From: a bacterium
GTDB taxonomy: Bacteria; Hydrogenedentota; Hydrogenedentia; Hydrogenedentiales; SLHB01
Direction: 5' to 3'
DNA: 57,942 nt
NCBI GenBank assembly: GCA_024231375.1
Contig: JAAEQP010001826.1
Span: 1 to 57,942, forward strand
In this document: positions 1 to 10,300 of the stretch, piece by piece
Layout of the letters: each line of letters opens with the position of its first letter
How positions within the stretch are numbered: the stretch's first letter is position 1
The notes under the pieces: model-generated
Database searches by the model: none
Told to the model about the DNA's origin: nothing
Seen by the model: only the letters and a program-made list of their open reading frames with translations
Made by a program: the position numbers and the translations under genes

Positions 1-142
1 ACTGCTGAAGCATGACCCCAAATTCATGGACCAGATACTTGGCGCGCCGCCACCGAAGCGCGAGGGGTTCGTCCCGGCATCCGAGCGGCACATGCCAATT
101 GACCCCGCCCGCGTGTCGGCCGCGATCATGAGCGCGTTCACG
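1..142 (+). repeat. Copy of the tape-measure 375-base repeat at window start (terminal redundancy)
   Basis: Bases 6-142 equal 57806-57942 exactly, and bases 1-128 equal 57426-57553 exactly, so the start is a mosaic of the two repeat copies seen at the other end. The join keeps the reading frame. Either the molecule is circular with the break inside this repeat, or a third repeat copy exists and part of it is missing from the assembly. Confidence 0.9.
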
Positions 143-445
143 AAAATGGGGGAACTGCTCAAGCCGTCCGCGCCCGCGGTGATTACTCCGCCGACCGCAA
201 TGGCCCCGCCAACTGCGCCGGACCCGATGGAGGGGTTTGTGTCCGCAGAAGACCGCTCGCCCGACATCGTTGGCGCCATTGACCGCTCAGCTAACACCAT
301 TGCGCAGACGACCGTCGGTGAGCTACGCACGCTGACAAAGACGATCAAGGAAGCACTAGCCGCACTCAAGACCACGGTAGCCGTCGGAGACCGCCTGGAT
401 GAGACGAACCAGCTTCTGAACGGCATCCAGGAGGCCCTGGCATAA
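2..445 (+). CDS. Tail tape measure protein, C-terminal part (5' partial)
   Basis: This is the end of the tape measure gene whose first 831 codons lie at 55450-57942. The frame is open from base 2 with no start of its own; the ATG at 26 is internal. It carries one repeat copy (APPPKREGF, PSAPAVITPPTA, RSPDIVGAIDRS) and ends in a helical, Leu-rich tail (RTLTKTIKEALAALK) up to TAA. With the 137-base overlap collapsed the protein is 931 residues. Tape measures set tail length at roughly 1.5 angstrom per residue, which would mean a tail near 140 nm. The stop overlaps the next start (TAATG), indicating translational coupling to the distal tail genes. Confidence 0.85.
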   Translation: MLKHDPKFMDQILGAPPPKREGFVPASERHMPIDPARVSAAIMSAFTKMGELLKPSAPAVITPPTAMAPPTAPDPMEGFVSAEDRSPDIVGAIDRSANTIAQTTVGELRTLTKTIKEALAALKTTVAVGDRLDETNQLLNGIQEALA

Positions 446-1440
446 TGGCTTCAGCGACGATCATACCAATCACGGACGGTGTCGAGGATATATACGACAC
501 GCAGGACCGGTGCTTCCGCGAATACTTCGTGCAGGGTGAGCCAGCCGCGCGGCAGCTCCCGGTCAAGGGCAAGCCGTTCACGCGTCCCGGCAACTGGCCG
601 GGCACGAGCTACCGCGTCAGCAACTACGCGCTAAAGGCGCTAGTGCGTCCGGATACGGCCGCTGACCGCCGCTACCGCCTGCAGGTCTGGGGCAACACGC
701 TGGTGGGCACCGTCGGATCCAGCGCGGACGGGCAAACGTTGAAGCGTGAGACCGTGAACCGGAACGCCACGCAGGACGACATGGTGATCACGGCCGACAT
801 GGTTGGCGCGCACCGCGCGACTGAGCCAGAGCTCGGCTGGTTCATCAACTATGACAACAACTCCGAGAAGTCCTATAGCACGCTCCTGCACGTCAAGAAC
901 GACGCGCGCGGCTCTGAGCAATACGCGCTGGACGGCGAGTTTGTCTACAACAACTCACAGGCGCAGTACACGTTGATCGCGGGCGGCGCGGTAGACTTCA
1001 ACGGCAACCCCGCGCGCGACAACGGCTCTGCCGACGTCGGGAGTGCTGCAACGCATGACGCGATGCCGTTCGAGGACACCGACAACGCGAACCCGCTGAC
1101 ACTAAAGCACGTCGACGCGTCTATGCAGGTCGCGTATCACCACGTCACCTACTGGAAAACCTCAAACAGCAACTTTTCCGTGGGCATCCCCGAGCCGTTC
1201 AATGATGGGCTTGTCCGCTCGTGGGGGCCGGACTCCGGCCGGAAATACGGGCCGCTGACGGCGGGCACGCCGAACGCCGAAGGCCGCTGGCGCTGTTTCC
1301 GCCAGGAGCTCACGCAGGATTGGGACTCGGACGGTACGCCGCTGATCCAGATCGACCGCATCTTCATTCGCGCGCCGCGCATTCTCGGCACGGTCCGCTG
1401 GTACAGGACGCGGTTTGGCGACTGGACGGCGCAGTGGTGA
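445..1440 (+). CDS. Distal tail protein, unknown function
   Basis: 331 residues, directly after the tape measure and coupled to it by a TAATG overlap. That is the usual position of distal tail or tail-tip proteins. The sequence is Asn/Asp/Trp/Tyr-rich without signal peptide, membrane helix or coiled coil (for example ELGWFINYDNNSEKSY and IDRIFIRAPRILGTVRWYRT), consistent with a beta-rich structural protein. I recognise no specific family; the distal-tail role is inferred from position only. Confidence 0.7.
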   Translation: MASATIIPITDGVEDIYDTQDRCFREYFVQGEPAARQLPVKGKPFTRPGNWPGTSYRVSNYALKALVRPDTAADRRYRLQVWGNTLVGTVGSSADGQTLKRETVNRNATQDDMVITADMVGAHRATEPELGWFINYDNNSEKSYSTLLHVKNDARGSEQYALDGEFVYNNSQAQYTLIAGGAVDFNGNPARDNGSADVGSAATHDAMPFEDTDNANPLTLKHVDASMQVAYHHVTYWKTSNSNFSVGIPEPFNDGLVRSWGPDSGRKYGPLTAGTPNAEGRWRCFRQELTQDWDSDGTPLIQIDRIFIRAPRILGTVRWYRTRFGDWTAQW

Positions 1441-1444
1441 TAGC

Positions 1445-1828
1445 ATGAGCCTGATTTCACGACTGAAAGCCGCGATACGCCGAAACGTCCTGCTTGACGG
1501 ACCCGGCTACCGCGCGGAACACACACCCGACGGTTCCCGCATGGTTCCCGTGTCGCCGCCGACGAAGCGCACGGTAGACCTGCCGGGCGGTGGCGCGGGC
1601 AAGCTGACGCCGATAGAGATCACAGCCAAGACCGACAACGACACGTATGTCTGTGACGTCTATGCGAACGGCACCGACACGACGAAGACCGCCACGGGCG
1701 CGACCGTCCGCGTGCTGCAGATCGGTGCTGGGCAAACCATCCCGACGGGCACACAGTTCCCGGCGTGGGAGCAGCCGTGGTCCGGCTCCGATGAATGGAC
1801 GATCGATGTGGCAAGGGATTACGCGTGA
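1445..1828 (+). CDS. Small tail protein, unknown
   Basis: 127 residues. The ATG at 1445 follows the previous stop by four bases; an upstream in-frame ATG at 1415 would overlap the previous gene. The N-terminus is basic (MSLISRLKAAIRRN); the rest is Thr/Gly/Val-rich (KTATGATVRVLQIGAGQ), as in small beta-sandwich virion proteins. It ends in a GTGA overlap with the next gene. Function is not recognised; a tail or adaptor role is inferred from the operon. Confidence 0.65.
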   Translation: MSLISRLKAAIRRNVLLDGPGYRAEHTPDGSRMVPVSPPTKRTVDLPGGGAGKLTPIEITAKTDNDTYVCDVYANGTDTTKTATGATVRVLQIGAGQTIPTGTQFPAWEQPWSGSDEWTIDVARDYA

Positions 1829-2811
1829 GCTTCGCGGACCCCACATCATGGACGGACGTAGACGCGGGCGGCAACCCGCTGGACTGGTCTACCCGCGACA
1901 ACAAGCTGCTGTATCCAGGCTACGAGATGATCCGCAAAGCTATTGTTGAACGGTGCGCCTTGACTGGAGTGGCGGTTCCGGTGGATCTTATAGAGCGCAC
2001 CGACGGCACGATCTATGATCATTGGCTTGCCGCCGCGCAGAGCACCGTCACGCTCTTGATCCCCTACTTTATCAACAGCGAGGATCATGGTGGGGATTGG
2101 GACGGCTCAGCAACGCAGCCGCCCGCGTTGTCAGAAGCCTCTCTTATGACCGAAATTGGCGAGGCGCGTCTCTCGACCGGCATCCCGCTGGCCGCATGGT
2201 CAAAACAGCAATATGAGATCCTGCGGCGGTTGATCTGGACAAGCAAGGCCATAACATCTTCTACGGCCAAGTTCCACAAGTTGGGGTATAGCGGGTGGGC
2301 TGCAAGCTGGGCAGCCGCGGTCGCGGCAGCTACGGCAGCATTCAATGGCGCATCCAAGAGTGCGCAGGGTCCGGCGTATTGGGAAGTGGGATCTTACTGC
2401 CGCGGCGAAAACCATGCACACGCCCCGCCATACACGGCGGTCCTGGGAGCTGCCGAGGCCCAGTGGATAGTGGGGGGCATCCAGAACGTCATTGCCCATG
2501 AGGCAGACTTCTATTTCTATTCTACGATGTTTCCGTCAGCCTATGTGTTCACCTATGAAACCTTTGATGACAACGGGCTCGGGTACGCGGAAGACACCTA
2601 CAACAAACTGCAGACGTTTGCGGTTGCCACGACCGACACACACACCGCAAACAAGGTTGGCGATGCTGACTCAGCCATGGTTGCGGGCACAGATCCATCC
2701 AACGTAACAGAAACATCTTTCCGGGGCTGGTACTGTGATCCAGCATATTATTGGTGTGGTTGCGTCTTAAGGTGGAACGTCACCGGCGGTTTCCAGTTTA
2801 AGGACTCCTGA
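1825..2811 (+). CDS. Tail-region protein, unknown function
   Basis: 328 residues with a GTG start at 1825 overlapping the preceding TGA (GTGA); the longer ATG at 1795 would run 34 bases into the upstream gene. The middle has an Ala/Trp-rich helical segment (WAASWAAAVAAATAAFNG), and the C-terminal part has several Cys and Trp residues (YCDPAYYWCGCVLRWNV). No known family is recognised. An 80-base gap with a small GGCGGTTTACCGCC hairpin follows. Confidence 0.65.
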   Translation: MSFADPTSWTDVDAGGNPLDWSTRDNKLLYPGYEMIRKAIVERCALTGVAVPVDLIERTDGTIYDHWLAAAQSTVTLLIPYFINSEDHGGDWDGSATQPPALSEASLMTEIGEARLSTGIPLAAWSKQQYEILRRLIWTSKAITSSTAKFHKLGYSGWAASWAAAVAAATAAFNGASKSAQGPAYWEVGSYCRGENHAHAPPYTAVLGAAEAQWIVGGIQNVIAHEADFYFYSTMFPSAYVFTYETFDDNGLGYAEDTYNKLQTFAVATTDTHTANKVGDADSAMVAGTDPSNVTETSFRGWYCDPAYYWCGCVLRWNVTGGFQFKDS

Positions 2812-2891
2812 GCGCATGGCGGTTTACCGCCGAAGCAATGGCGTAACCGCAACGGCGGGCGCGTAGCGTCACGCCAACGGAGCCCGTGTCT

Positions 2892-3605
2892 ATGGCCATC
2901 GAACACGTCACATACACAGCGACGCACACCTATTCGTCGGACGACTACGACGCCGTGATCTTGCCGACCGAGGTCCCGGCTGGCGTGTCAATGACGGTAG
3001 TGCTGACCGTGCAGCAGTCTGCCGGGGACGCGCTGGATTGCACGGGCGCGACCGTGACCATGCTCGGGCGGCCGCTGGACTCGCCCATATCGGACACGCT
3101 CTTGGCAACGGGCGCGGTGTCTGGCGCCGACAATAACGTCCTGACGTTCACGGTCGCCAAAGACACGATTCCCGCTGGTTGGGCCAAGTATGACACGGTC
3201 CGCATAACCTGGCTGATTGAGGGGCCGGGCGACCACAAGACCAAGATCATCCAAGAAGGCATCTTGATCCTGTCGAGCGACGATGCCAGCAACGAGACCT
3301 ACCCGTACACGGAAGACGTCGCCATCAGCGTTGAGACCCCGGCGGGCGCTATCGACTCGGAGCCGGGCTTGCGAGTAATTCTCGTTGACGGCACCACCGA
3401 CATACTGCCCGCGGACCCGACCGACAACCCCGGGCAGCTTCTGATTTGCATCGCGATCGGTGCGGCGTCGAATGAGATCAATCCGAACGGCAACACCATC
3501 AACGGGTCGGCCGCAACCGTCGCCCTCGCGCAATGGGAATCGCTGATACTGAACGAATACAGCGGCAACTGGCTGGCGTGCAACCCGACGCTGACGGTGC
3601 CATAG
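2892..3605 (+). CDS. Baseplate or fibre adaptor-like protein
   Basis: 237 residues. The ATG at 2892 is chosen because a GGAG lies nine bases upstream; a GTG at 2886 would be too close to it. The protein begins with an Ig-like or BppU-N-like beta pattern: VSMTVVLTVQQSAGDALDCTG, then ITWLIEGPGD and KIIQEGILILSS. It resembles domains in baseplate upper proteins that carry receptor-binding fibres, and it lies just before the fibre genes. The BppU resemblance is an inference from pattern. Confidence 0.6.
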   Translation: MAIEHVTYTATHTYSSDDYDAVILPTEVPAGVSMTVVLTVQQSAGDALDCTGATVTMLGRPLDSPISDTLLATGAVSGADNNVLTFTVAKDTIPAGWAKYDTVRITWLIEGPGDHKTKIIQEGILILSSDDASNETYPYTEDVAISVETPAGAIDSEPGLRVILVDGTTDILPADPTDNPGQLLICIAIGAASNEINPNGNTINGSAATVALAQWESLILNEYSGNWLACNPTLTVP

Positions 3606-3615
3606 AGGTACCCGC

Positions 3616-3927
3616 ATGGCAACCGGGCAAGTGCCCATCTCAATAATGGACGTCGCCGGAGCTGATACGATCCCCGAGCATAAGGGGATGATCCTAGTTC
3701 GGGCCAGCACGGCATACGGTAGCTATACGCTGGCGCTGCCGACGGTCGCCAATGCCGGGATGATCTGGGTAATCAAGGCAACCGATGACGCGGGCAAGGT
3801 CAGCTTCACCGGGACCGTGAACGGTGTGGCCGGCGCAGAGACGCTGAACAACATAGGCGACACGCTGATAGTGACGAGCGACGGCGCGATCTACTATCAC
3901 CCGAACAGGACACTGGTTGTCCCGTAG
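3616..3927 (+). CDS. Small fibre-associated beta protein
   Basis: 103 residues, compact and Val/Thr/Gly-rich (SYTLALPTVANAG, TNGVAGAETLNN-like repeats). The pattern of an apolar strand, a 'temperature or noise' style loop and NNIGDTLIVTSDGAIYY resembles a stretch early in the next, larger fibre gene (NITITDGVGNIDTPDG), so the two may share a small structural domain. Probably a fibre accessory or trimerisation protein; the function is not established. Confidence 0.6.
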   Translation: MATGQVPISIMDVAGADTIPEHKGMILVRASTAYGSYTLALPTVANAGMIWVIKATDDAGKVSFTGTVNGVAGAETLNNIGDTLIVTSDGAIYYHPNRTLVVP

Positions 3928-3950
3928 GACAGGCAAAAGGACTGAAGAAC

Positions 3951-6143
3951 GTGAACAAGACGGCACGACACATTAAGACGCTGACAGCCTGGATGCTGAT
4001 GCTGGTCCCTGCCGCGTTGCACGGCGGGCACCTGCTCAACCAGCAGGCGACGACGGAGCTCACGATAGCGGCCGGCGCTATCACGGTGACGCAGAACATG
4101 CACACCGTAGAGGGCCAGGGCGCCGCCGCTGACAACCTCGATACCATCACGGGCCTGGCTGCCGGCCACATGGTCTGGCTGTCGCCCGCGAACGCCGCGC
4201 ACAACATCACGATTACGGACGGCGTCGGCAACATTGACACGCCCGACGGGAACAGCTATACCATCCCGGACGATGGCTATGTGATCGCCTATAGCCCGGA
4301 CAGCACGAACGTGATCGTCATCTATGCCACGACCGCCGCCAGTATAAGCGGCGTACTCCTGGCAAACGGCACCATCCCGCTAACGGCCGCATGGGACGTT
4401 GGCGCGTTCGTGGTGACGGCGCTGAACTACGTCTCAGACGTCGCTATCGGGACACAGCCCTACGCCTGCACCAGCACGACCGTCAACACGAACCTCAACG
4501 CGGACCTGCTGGATGGCGAGCACGCCAGCGCTTTCGAGGACTCGGACGCGGACTTGACCGCCATCGCGGCGCTTGCTGGCACGGGCGTACTCGCGCACAC
4601 GGGCGCCGGGACGTGGGCGGAACGCACGATTACGGGCACCGCCAATCAAGTGGTTGTCGCGAACGGTGACGGCGTGGCTGGGAACCCGACGCTGAGCGTG
4701 CCGCAGGACATCCACACGGCCGCTACTCCGCAGTTCGGGAAGCTCGGGCTTGGCGTGGCCGCCGACGGCACGGCACAGCTAAAGCTCGCATTTGACGCCG
4801 CGGCTTACATGCTCGTAACGCAAGCGGACGCCGCCGCTGTGACGTTCGACAGCGTGAGCGATGGCACGGCCGGGTTCGCGTTCTCGGACGCCGTGACGGT
4901 CTCTACCGCAACGCCCGCGTGCCTCACGCTCGGCAACAACGGCGACGTCGATTTCGCGCTGACGTTCGACGCGAACACCACGGACGGCGTGCTGACCTGG
5001 ATGGAAGACGAGACCTATTTCGGGTTCACGCACGCGCTCCTGCTGGGCACCACGGCGGACACCACAAACGGCATCCTGCGGTACACGGGCGCTGACCTTG
5101 AGATCCGGATAGGTGGCGTTTGGGTGTCGACCACTGCGGGCGCTGCTGGCGGTGAGGCCAACACTTGCAGCAACGCGGGCTCGGGCGTGTCGGTCTACTT
5201 CCAGAAGGCGGGCATCGACCTTGAGCTGAACGCGATCAAGTCCGAGAACGACCGCATATCTGTAGCTCTGGACGGCGCGACTCATGACATTGAGCTGACG
5301 CTCGAAGAGGCCAACCTTGACATGTCGAACATGACGGGGACGGTTGCTGAGGCCAACGGCGGAACCGGTGCCGCCACCTGGAACAAGGGCGATATCATCT
5401 ATGCGAGTGCCGCGAACACGCTTGCCGCGTTGGCAGACGGCACTGTCGGGAACGTGCTCACGCAGGCCGACGAGGTGCCCGCCTGGCAAGACCCGGGGTG
5501 GTACGCGCTCGCCGAAGACACCGACTGGAACGACGACCCGCCGTCTACGTCGACCATTACGACTATCTCGGACCTGTCCACCATCATCAAGGTCGGCACG
5601 CCGTTGAAGTTTACGCTTGGCGGTGGCGCCGCGAACCCCGGCACGTATTACGCGGTAGTGACGGCGATGGCAGTGAACCTGATCACGATAGCGGGCGCGC
5701 CGCTTGAGACCGACGATGGCGACCTAACGGCGCTGTGGATCGGGCGCCCGGAGCGCGTGGCGCAGGTTGACCTGTTCATTGCCGGCACGTATGGCGACGG
5801 TGTAGATACGACGCTGCTGGCCTCGGACATGAGCAGCTATTTCAAGTGGGGCGGCAGCGCGGCGTATCTGGTCATGTACGAGTGCGTGCACCTGACCGTC
5901 GACACGGGAGCCGAGCCCAAGATTAACGTCCGCGTCAATGGCGCCGACGTGAGCACGAACGACGCGAACAATGGCGTGCAGCTTGGCGCGACGGCTACCT
6001 GGGTCGCCAACAGCGCTGTTGCCATCAATACGACCAACTATGACATCCAGCGCGGTGAACCGCTAGAGCTCCATTGCCCGGTGGCCGGCGGAACCGGTGA
6101 CGCGGCCGAGCTGACGGTGACGTGCTTCTTCGTCTTTGAATAG
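3951..6143 (+). CDS. Large tail fibre protein with hydrophobic N-terminus
   Basis: 730 residues from GTG at 3951. Phage fibre hallmarks are visible: NADLLDGEHASAF, LAALAGTGVLAHTGAGTW, GNPTLSVPQDIHTAATPQF, and long Gly/Thr/Asp-rich beta stretches typical of trimeric fibres. The first 27 residues (NKTARHIKTLTAWMLMLVPAA) have a basic start and a hydrophobic core like a signal peptide, unusual for a virion fibre. The middle carries the common phage motif TVAEANGGTGAATWNKGDI. Likely recognises the host surface; the receptor is unknown. Confidence 0.8.
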   Translation: MNKTARHIKTLTAWMLMLVPAALHGGHLLNQQATTELTIAAGAITVTQNMHTVEGQGAAADNLDTITGLAAGHMVWLSPANAAHNITITDGVGNIDTPDGNSYTIPDDGYVIAYSPDSTNVIVIYATTAASISGVLLANGTIPLTAAWDVGAFVVTALNYVSDVAIGTQPYACTSTTVNTNLNADLLDGEHASAFEDSDADLTAIAALAGTGVLAHTGAGTWAERTITGTANQVVVANGDGVAGNPTLSVPQDIHTAATPQFGKLGLGVAADGTAQLKLAFDAAAYMLVTQADAAAVTFDSVSDGTAGFAFSDAVTVSTATPACLTLGNNGDVDFALTFDANTTDGVLTWMEDETYFGFTHALLLGTTADTTNGILRYTGADLEIRIGGVWVSTTAGAAGGEANTCSNAGSGVSVYFQKAGIDLELNAIKSENDRISVALDGATHDIELTLEEANLDMSNMTGTVAEANGGTGAATWNKGDIIYASAANTLAALADGTVGNVLTQADEVPAWQDPGWYALAEDTDWNDDPPSTSTITTISDLSTIIKVGTPLKFTLGGGAANPGTYYAVVTAMAVNLITIAGAPLETDDGDLTALWIGRPERVAQVDLFIAGTYGDGVDTTLLASDMSSYFKWGGSAAYLVMYECVHLTVDTGAEPKINVRVNGADVSTNDANNGVQLGATATWVANSAVAINTTNYDIQRGEPLELHCPVAGGTGDAAELTVTCFFVFE

Positions 6144-6150
6144 GTGAACC

Positions 6151-6954
6151 ATGCGGCTCCGAGCCATCGACATCACAGCGCTTGCTTGTATCACGCTCGC
6201 CGTGGCGCTCCTGCCATGCACGGGTATGGTCGTTAACCGGCTCCCGCGCGCGTATGCGGCCAGTGATACTGCCGTCGACTCATCGCTATTGGGCCACATG
6301 GACGGCCTGGACGCCTCGACCACGTTCACGGATGACGGCACGGTCGGTAACTCTCCGCACGCAATGGCGGCGGCCGGGGGAACAGACGCCCAGCTCGATA
6401 CGGCGTTCAAGAAGTTCGGGACGGCCTCGCTGATCCTGGACGGCACTGGCGATTACGTCTACGCCGCAGACGATGCTGATTGGGACTTTGCCGGTGAGAT
6501 GACCATAGAGTGCTGGGTACGCATGAGTTCTAATGTGGCGTCACAAGCGATCATGTCGCACGGAGGGGGCGCCGATGGTTCAGCCGTCGGCGGCTGGCTA
6601 CTGTTTTACAACTCGACCGGCGACAAGGCGCGCTTTGAGGCTCGGACCGACGTAGGCGCGGAGATCACCGCCATCAACGGTCCAGTCAATGGCCTGACCG
6701 TCGTAGATACGTGGCATCATGTAGCGGTCACGCGCGACGCCAGCAACGTCTTCCGTGTTTTCACGAACGGGACCATGGGCGCGACGGACACAGATGCCAC
6801 CGCGATTACGGGCGGCGTAGGTGAGCAATTGCGCATCGGCATTACGTCAGCGGACGGCGCAGAGTTCGCCGGCCACATTGATGAGGTCCGCATATCGTCG
6901 GCGTGCGCGTACGACGCCAATTTTGATGTACCGACAGGCCCCTACAGCAAGTAA
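6151..6954 (+). CDS. LamG-like (concanavalin A fold) tail protein
   Basis: 267 residues. The C-terminal two thirds show the LamG jellyroll sequence pattern: DFAGEMTIECWVRM, TWHHVAVTRDASNVFRVF, EQLRIGI and GHIDEVRISS. Such domains bind carbohydrates and are common in phage fibres and adhesins. The N-terminus (RAIDITALACITLAVALLP, then RAYAAS) looks like a cleavable signal peptide with an AxA-type site. It follows the large fibre by seven bases, with no stop-start overlap. A glycan-binding virion protein is the best inference. Confidence 0.8.
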   Translation: MRLRAIDITALACITLAVALLPCTGMVVNRLPRAYAASDTAVDSSLLGHMDGLDASTTFTDDGTVGNSPHAMAAAGGTDAQLDTAFKKFGTASLILDGTGDYVYAADDADWDFAGEMTIECWVRMSSNVASQAIMSHGGGADGSAVGGWLLFYNSTGDKARFEARTDVGAEITAINGPVNGLTVVDTWHHVAVTRDASNVFRVFTNGTMGATDTDATAITGGVGEQLRIGITSADGAEFAGHIDEVRISSACAYDANFDVPTGPYSK

Positions 6955-6971
6955 GAAACGGAGACCCGACC

Positions 6972-7382
6972 ATGGACAAGAACAGACTGAATGCAATCCT
7001 CGCGTGCCTGCTCGTTGCCATCTGCGCCAGCGCGTACATCACCAAGCCGGCGCCGTTCCGGAAGACCGCCGACGTTGTGGGCTCCGCAGACGCCTACGAA
7101 GACGCCAAGGGCTACAGCAAAGCCGTTAGCACGTCCACGAGTCTGGCCGCATTGCTGGGCGAGGCGCTGCCGTCTGACATCGTTGCTGTGACGCTCTACA
7201 ACAGCGACGCGTCGACCGTGCTGCGCTACCAATGCGACGGCAATGCCGCAACCGCAACAGCGTTCCCGATCCCGGCCGGCGCGTACTACACAGCCGCAGG
7301 CGACAAGAGGGAGCTTGACCGGATCCGGCTCTATGCCGGATCGAGCATCACTATTGGCATCGTGACCCATGACCTGGACTAA
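6972..7382 (+). CDS. Small protein with signal-like N-terminus, unknown
   Basis: 136 residues. MDKNRLNAILACLLVAICASAYI is a textbook n-region and hydrophobic core; the rest is a small Ala/Ser/Thr-rich beta domain (VAVTLYNSDASTVLRY, AGSSITIGIVTHDLD). It lies between the LamG protein and the giant spike and is the third of four neighbours with this type of N-terminus. Function unknown; a virion or secreted accessory protein is plausible. Confidence 0.6.
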   Translation: MDKNRLNAILACLLVAICASAYITKPAPFRKTADVVGSADAYEDAKGYSKAVSTSTSLAALLGEALPSDIVAVTLYNSDASTVLRYQCDGNAATATAFPIPAGAYYTAAGDKRELDRIRLYAGSSITIGIVTHDLD

Positions 7383-7398
7383 ACCGAGGAGATTCCCC

Positions 7399-10300
7399 GT
7401 GCGTACCCGAAATATCGTTTCGCTTCTGGCCCCGGCCCTGTTGGCTGGGGCGCTCTGCATTGCCGGCCCGAACCGCAAGCTCGGCCAGTTCGGCGCATCG
7501 GGCGGTGGTGGCGGCAGCATCACGTGGGGCGACGGGCTCCAGTACTCGGCGCCGACTGCAAGCGCGGACATCAACGCCACGAACCTCAAGATAACGGCTG
7601 GCGAAATCAACCTCATACAAGACCTGCACACTACGTCTACGCCCACGTTCGGGACGCTGACGCTCACTGCGAACTCCGACACCATCACGCTCGGGCACGA
7701 TGGCACGGACGCCAACTTCACGACCACCGATGGAGTGTTCAACTTCTACAACTCTGAGGGTGGCGGGATTGCGTCGATCGTCGAGATTCACGGCAACGGC
7801 ACGATTGGCGCTCTTCGGGCGCTGGACGAAGATGACGCGGAATGGTGCAGCATCCACGCCACCGTAAATGAGGGCTACATCACCGTTGGCGGCTCTGCGC
7901 CTGGCGACCTAAACCTTGTGTGGGGCGGTGCCAGTGACGTGGAGATAGCGCACGGCGTAGCTGATGCCGAAACGCCGTACCTCGGCGTCTACGGCTTCCC
8001 GACCGGGACCGCTGTCCACGATATAAAGCTCCAGCTTGCGGCTGGTCCGGTGGGCCAGATCACGTCGAGCACGGGCACGATTGACTTCGCGGACGAAAAC
8101 CTGACTACCTTGGGCGAGCTGAGTGTCGGCTCGTTTGAAACGCCGTGGGACAATATCATCGTTGTAGACGCGGGCGGCGGCGGGGATTACACTACCATCC
8201 AGGCGGGCGTAAATGCTGCAGCTTCCGGTGACGTCGTCAAGATTGCGCCGGGAACCTACAGCGAGAACGTGGTAATGGCAGATGACGTCTCCCTGTGTGG
8301 CATGAGCTGTTCGAAGGAGCAGGTAATCATTACGGCTGCGACGGGCACTGTGCTCACGACTCAATCGGGCACCGGTGGCGAGTTTTCCAGCCTGCGGATT
8401 GTTGCGACGGGCACAGCCGAAGCACTCAACATCCCAGCCGGCGCAACGGGCAAGATGTTCAGCTTTTGGAACTGCGATATTGAGGGGGATTACACGTCTC
8501 GCGCGGATGACATGATCACGGTTAATTCCGGCCTGTTTCGGCTGAGCAACTGTGCCGTAGAGTACAATGAAGCTGGCAACGCGACAGCAACGGTAACGCA
8601 CCGGGTCATCAATGTGGTGGGCGCGAACGCGGTCTATGTCCTCAACAGCCGCATGACCATGGACGTAGACGACACCAACGCGAACAACGCGACCCTGATC
8701 GAGATTGCGTCGGGTGCGAATTGCGGCCTCATGATCACGTCATCCTTCTTCGAACAGGACGTGGAAGCAACGGGCACCACCGCAATCGTCCATGACAAGG
8801 ACGCACACGGCGCAACCGGCCGCATGATGTGGTCGACACACGCGGACGTTGACGCAGCAGGCGCGGGCACAGCGACGGCATATGTCCTCGATAACATAGC
8901 CACCACATTCCGCTCGGTTAGCAACCTCATCCATGTCACGGGCGGCACGAAATACCTTGGCAACCTTGGCGCAGCCGCAACGCTGGTCTCAAACGGTGAC
9001 GACATTACGGGCGTGACGGTCGACTCTGAGACGACGGGCGCGGGAACGTACACCCAAGTCAACTCACCCTCAGACGACGTGTTCAGCGTGTCAGGCGACA
9101 TCCACGCCAGCTACATTGAGTTTGACGATGCCGAAAACAGCTACATTGGCGCGGACAAGACGTGGACGGATTATTTCGCGTTTGCCAACGATGAAACGAA
9201 CTTCTGGCTCGGAACTGCCGCTGACCCGCAAATCTACATGAACTATGAGCGGGACGCGAATATCCTGGTGGGTGCCGGGACCGGTGGTGACACTGACATC
9301 ATTATCTCGGAAGGCAACACGAACAAGACCACGCTGAACCAGAGTGGGATTGATTTCAAGGTTTCGGTGGGAGTGACAAACGGTGATATCGACCTTGAGC
9401 CGAATGGCACGGGCACGGTCGACATTGCCGGCGGCATGTCTGCCACGGGCGTTTCCACGTTCACGTTCCCCCCGACCGGCAACACTGCGGCGACTGCGTC
9501 CCTCGCGGTCAACCCCGCGAGCGCGACGGCTGCCGCTGGGTTGCTGTGGCTGGGCGTGAATGACGCGGAGTGCTTCGCCGTGGATGAGGATGGAAAAGCA
9601 TGGGCAAATGCTGTCTCCGGCAGGTCTGCGTCTGGGACAGGCGCGGGCGTTTTCAAGGTGTATGCCTATAGCAATGGAAACAATGGAGCAACACTAGAAC
9701 TATCGGGCCACGGCGCAAATAACACATGGTCGGCGTGGGCGCTGACATCGGCAGATCCCTCCGCAGACAGAGACGTCACAACCACCCCTTGTCGGCTAGT
9801 CGGCGTTCCAGCTCATCCATCCGCCACCGCAAACAAAGTCGGCGGTCCAATCACCATCACTGGCGGCGCAGGCGACGGCGCGGCGGCACAGACCGCCGCG
9901 CACGGCGGTGACGTCCACGTCGTAGGCGGCGCAGCCGCATCCGACCTCGACAGCTCGGACGGCGGTGACGTCAAGCTGTACCCCGGCGAGCTCGGCACCA
10001 ACGGGACGCCTGGCGTGGACGGTTCGGTTGCCGTCTACGAAGCTGACGGCACAACTCCCGTTGCCACGTTCAACGACCTGACCGGCGTGACGCACAACCA
10101 ACGCACCGTCTACACGCCGTCCGCAGACCAGGCCCGCGCGGACGACTCAACCATCACGGTGGCTAACACCATCGTTCGGGTTGCCGGCGACGCCGGCGCG
10201 GCTGTGCTTGACACTAACCCCGCCATTGAAGACGGCGCGGCAGACGGGCAGATGGCCATCATCCAGGGCACGCACGACACCAACACCGTTCAGATCGCGG

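Noticed and set aside
7369..7401. ATG 7369 as start of the giant spike
   Set aside because: Overlaps the previous gene and lacks a ribosome site; GTG 7399 has GAGGAG upstream and begins a signal-like segment.
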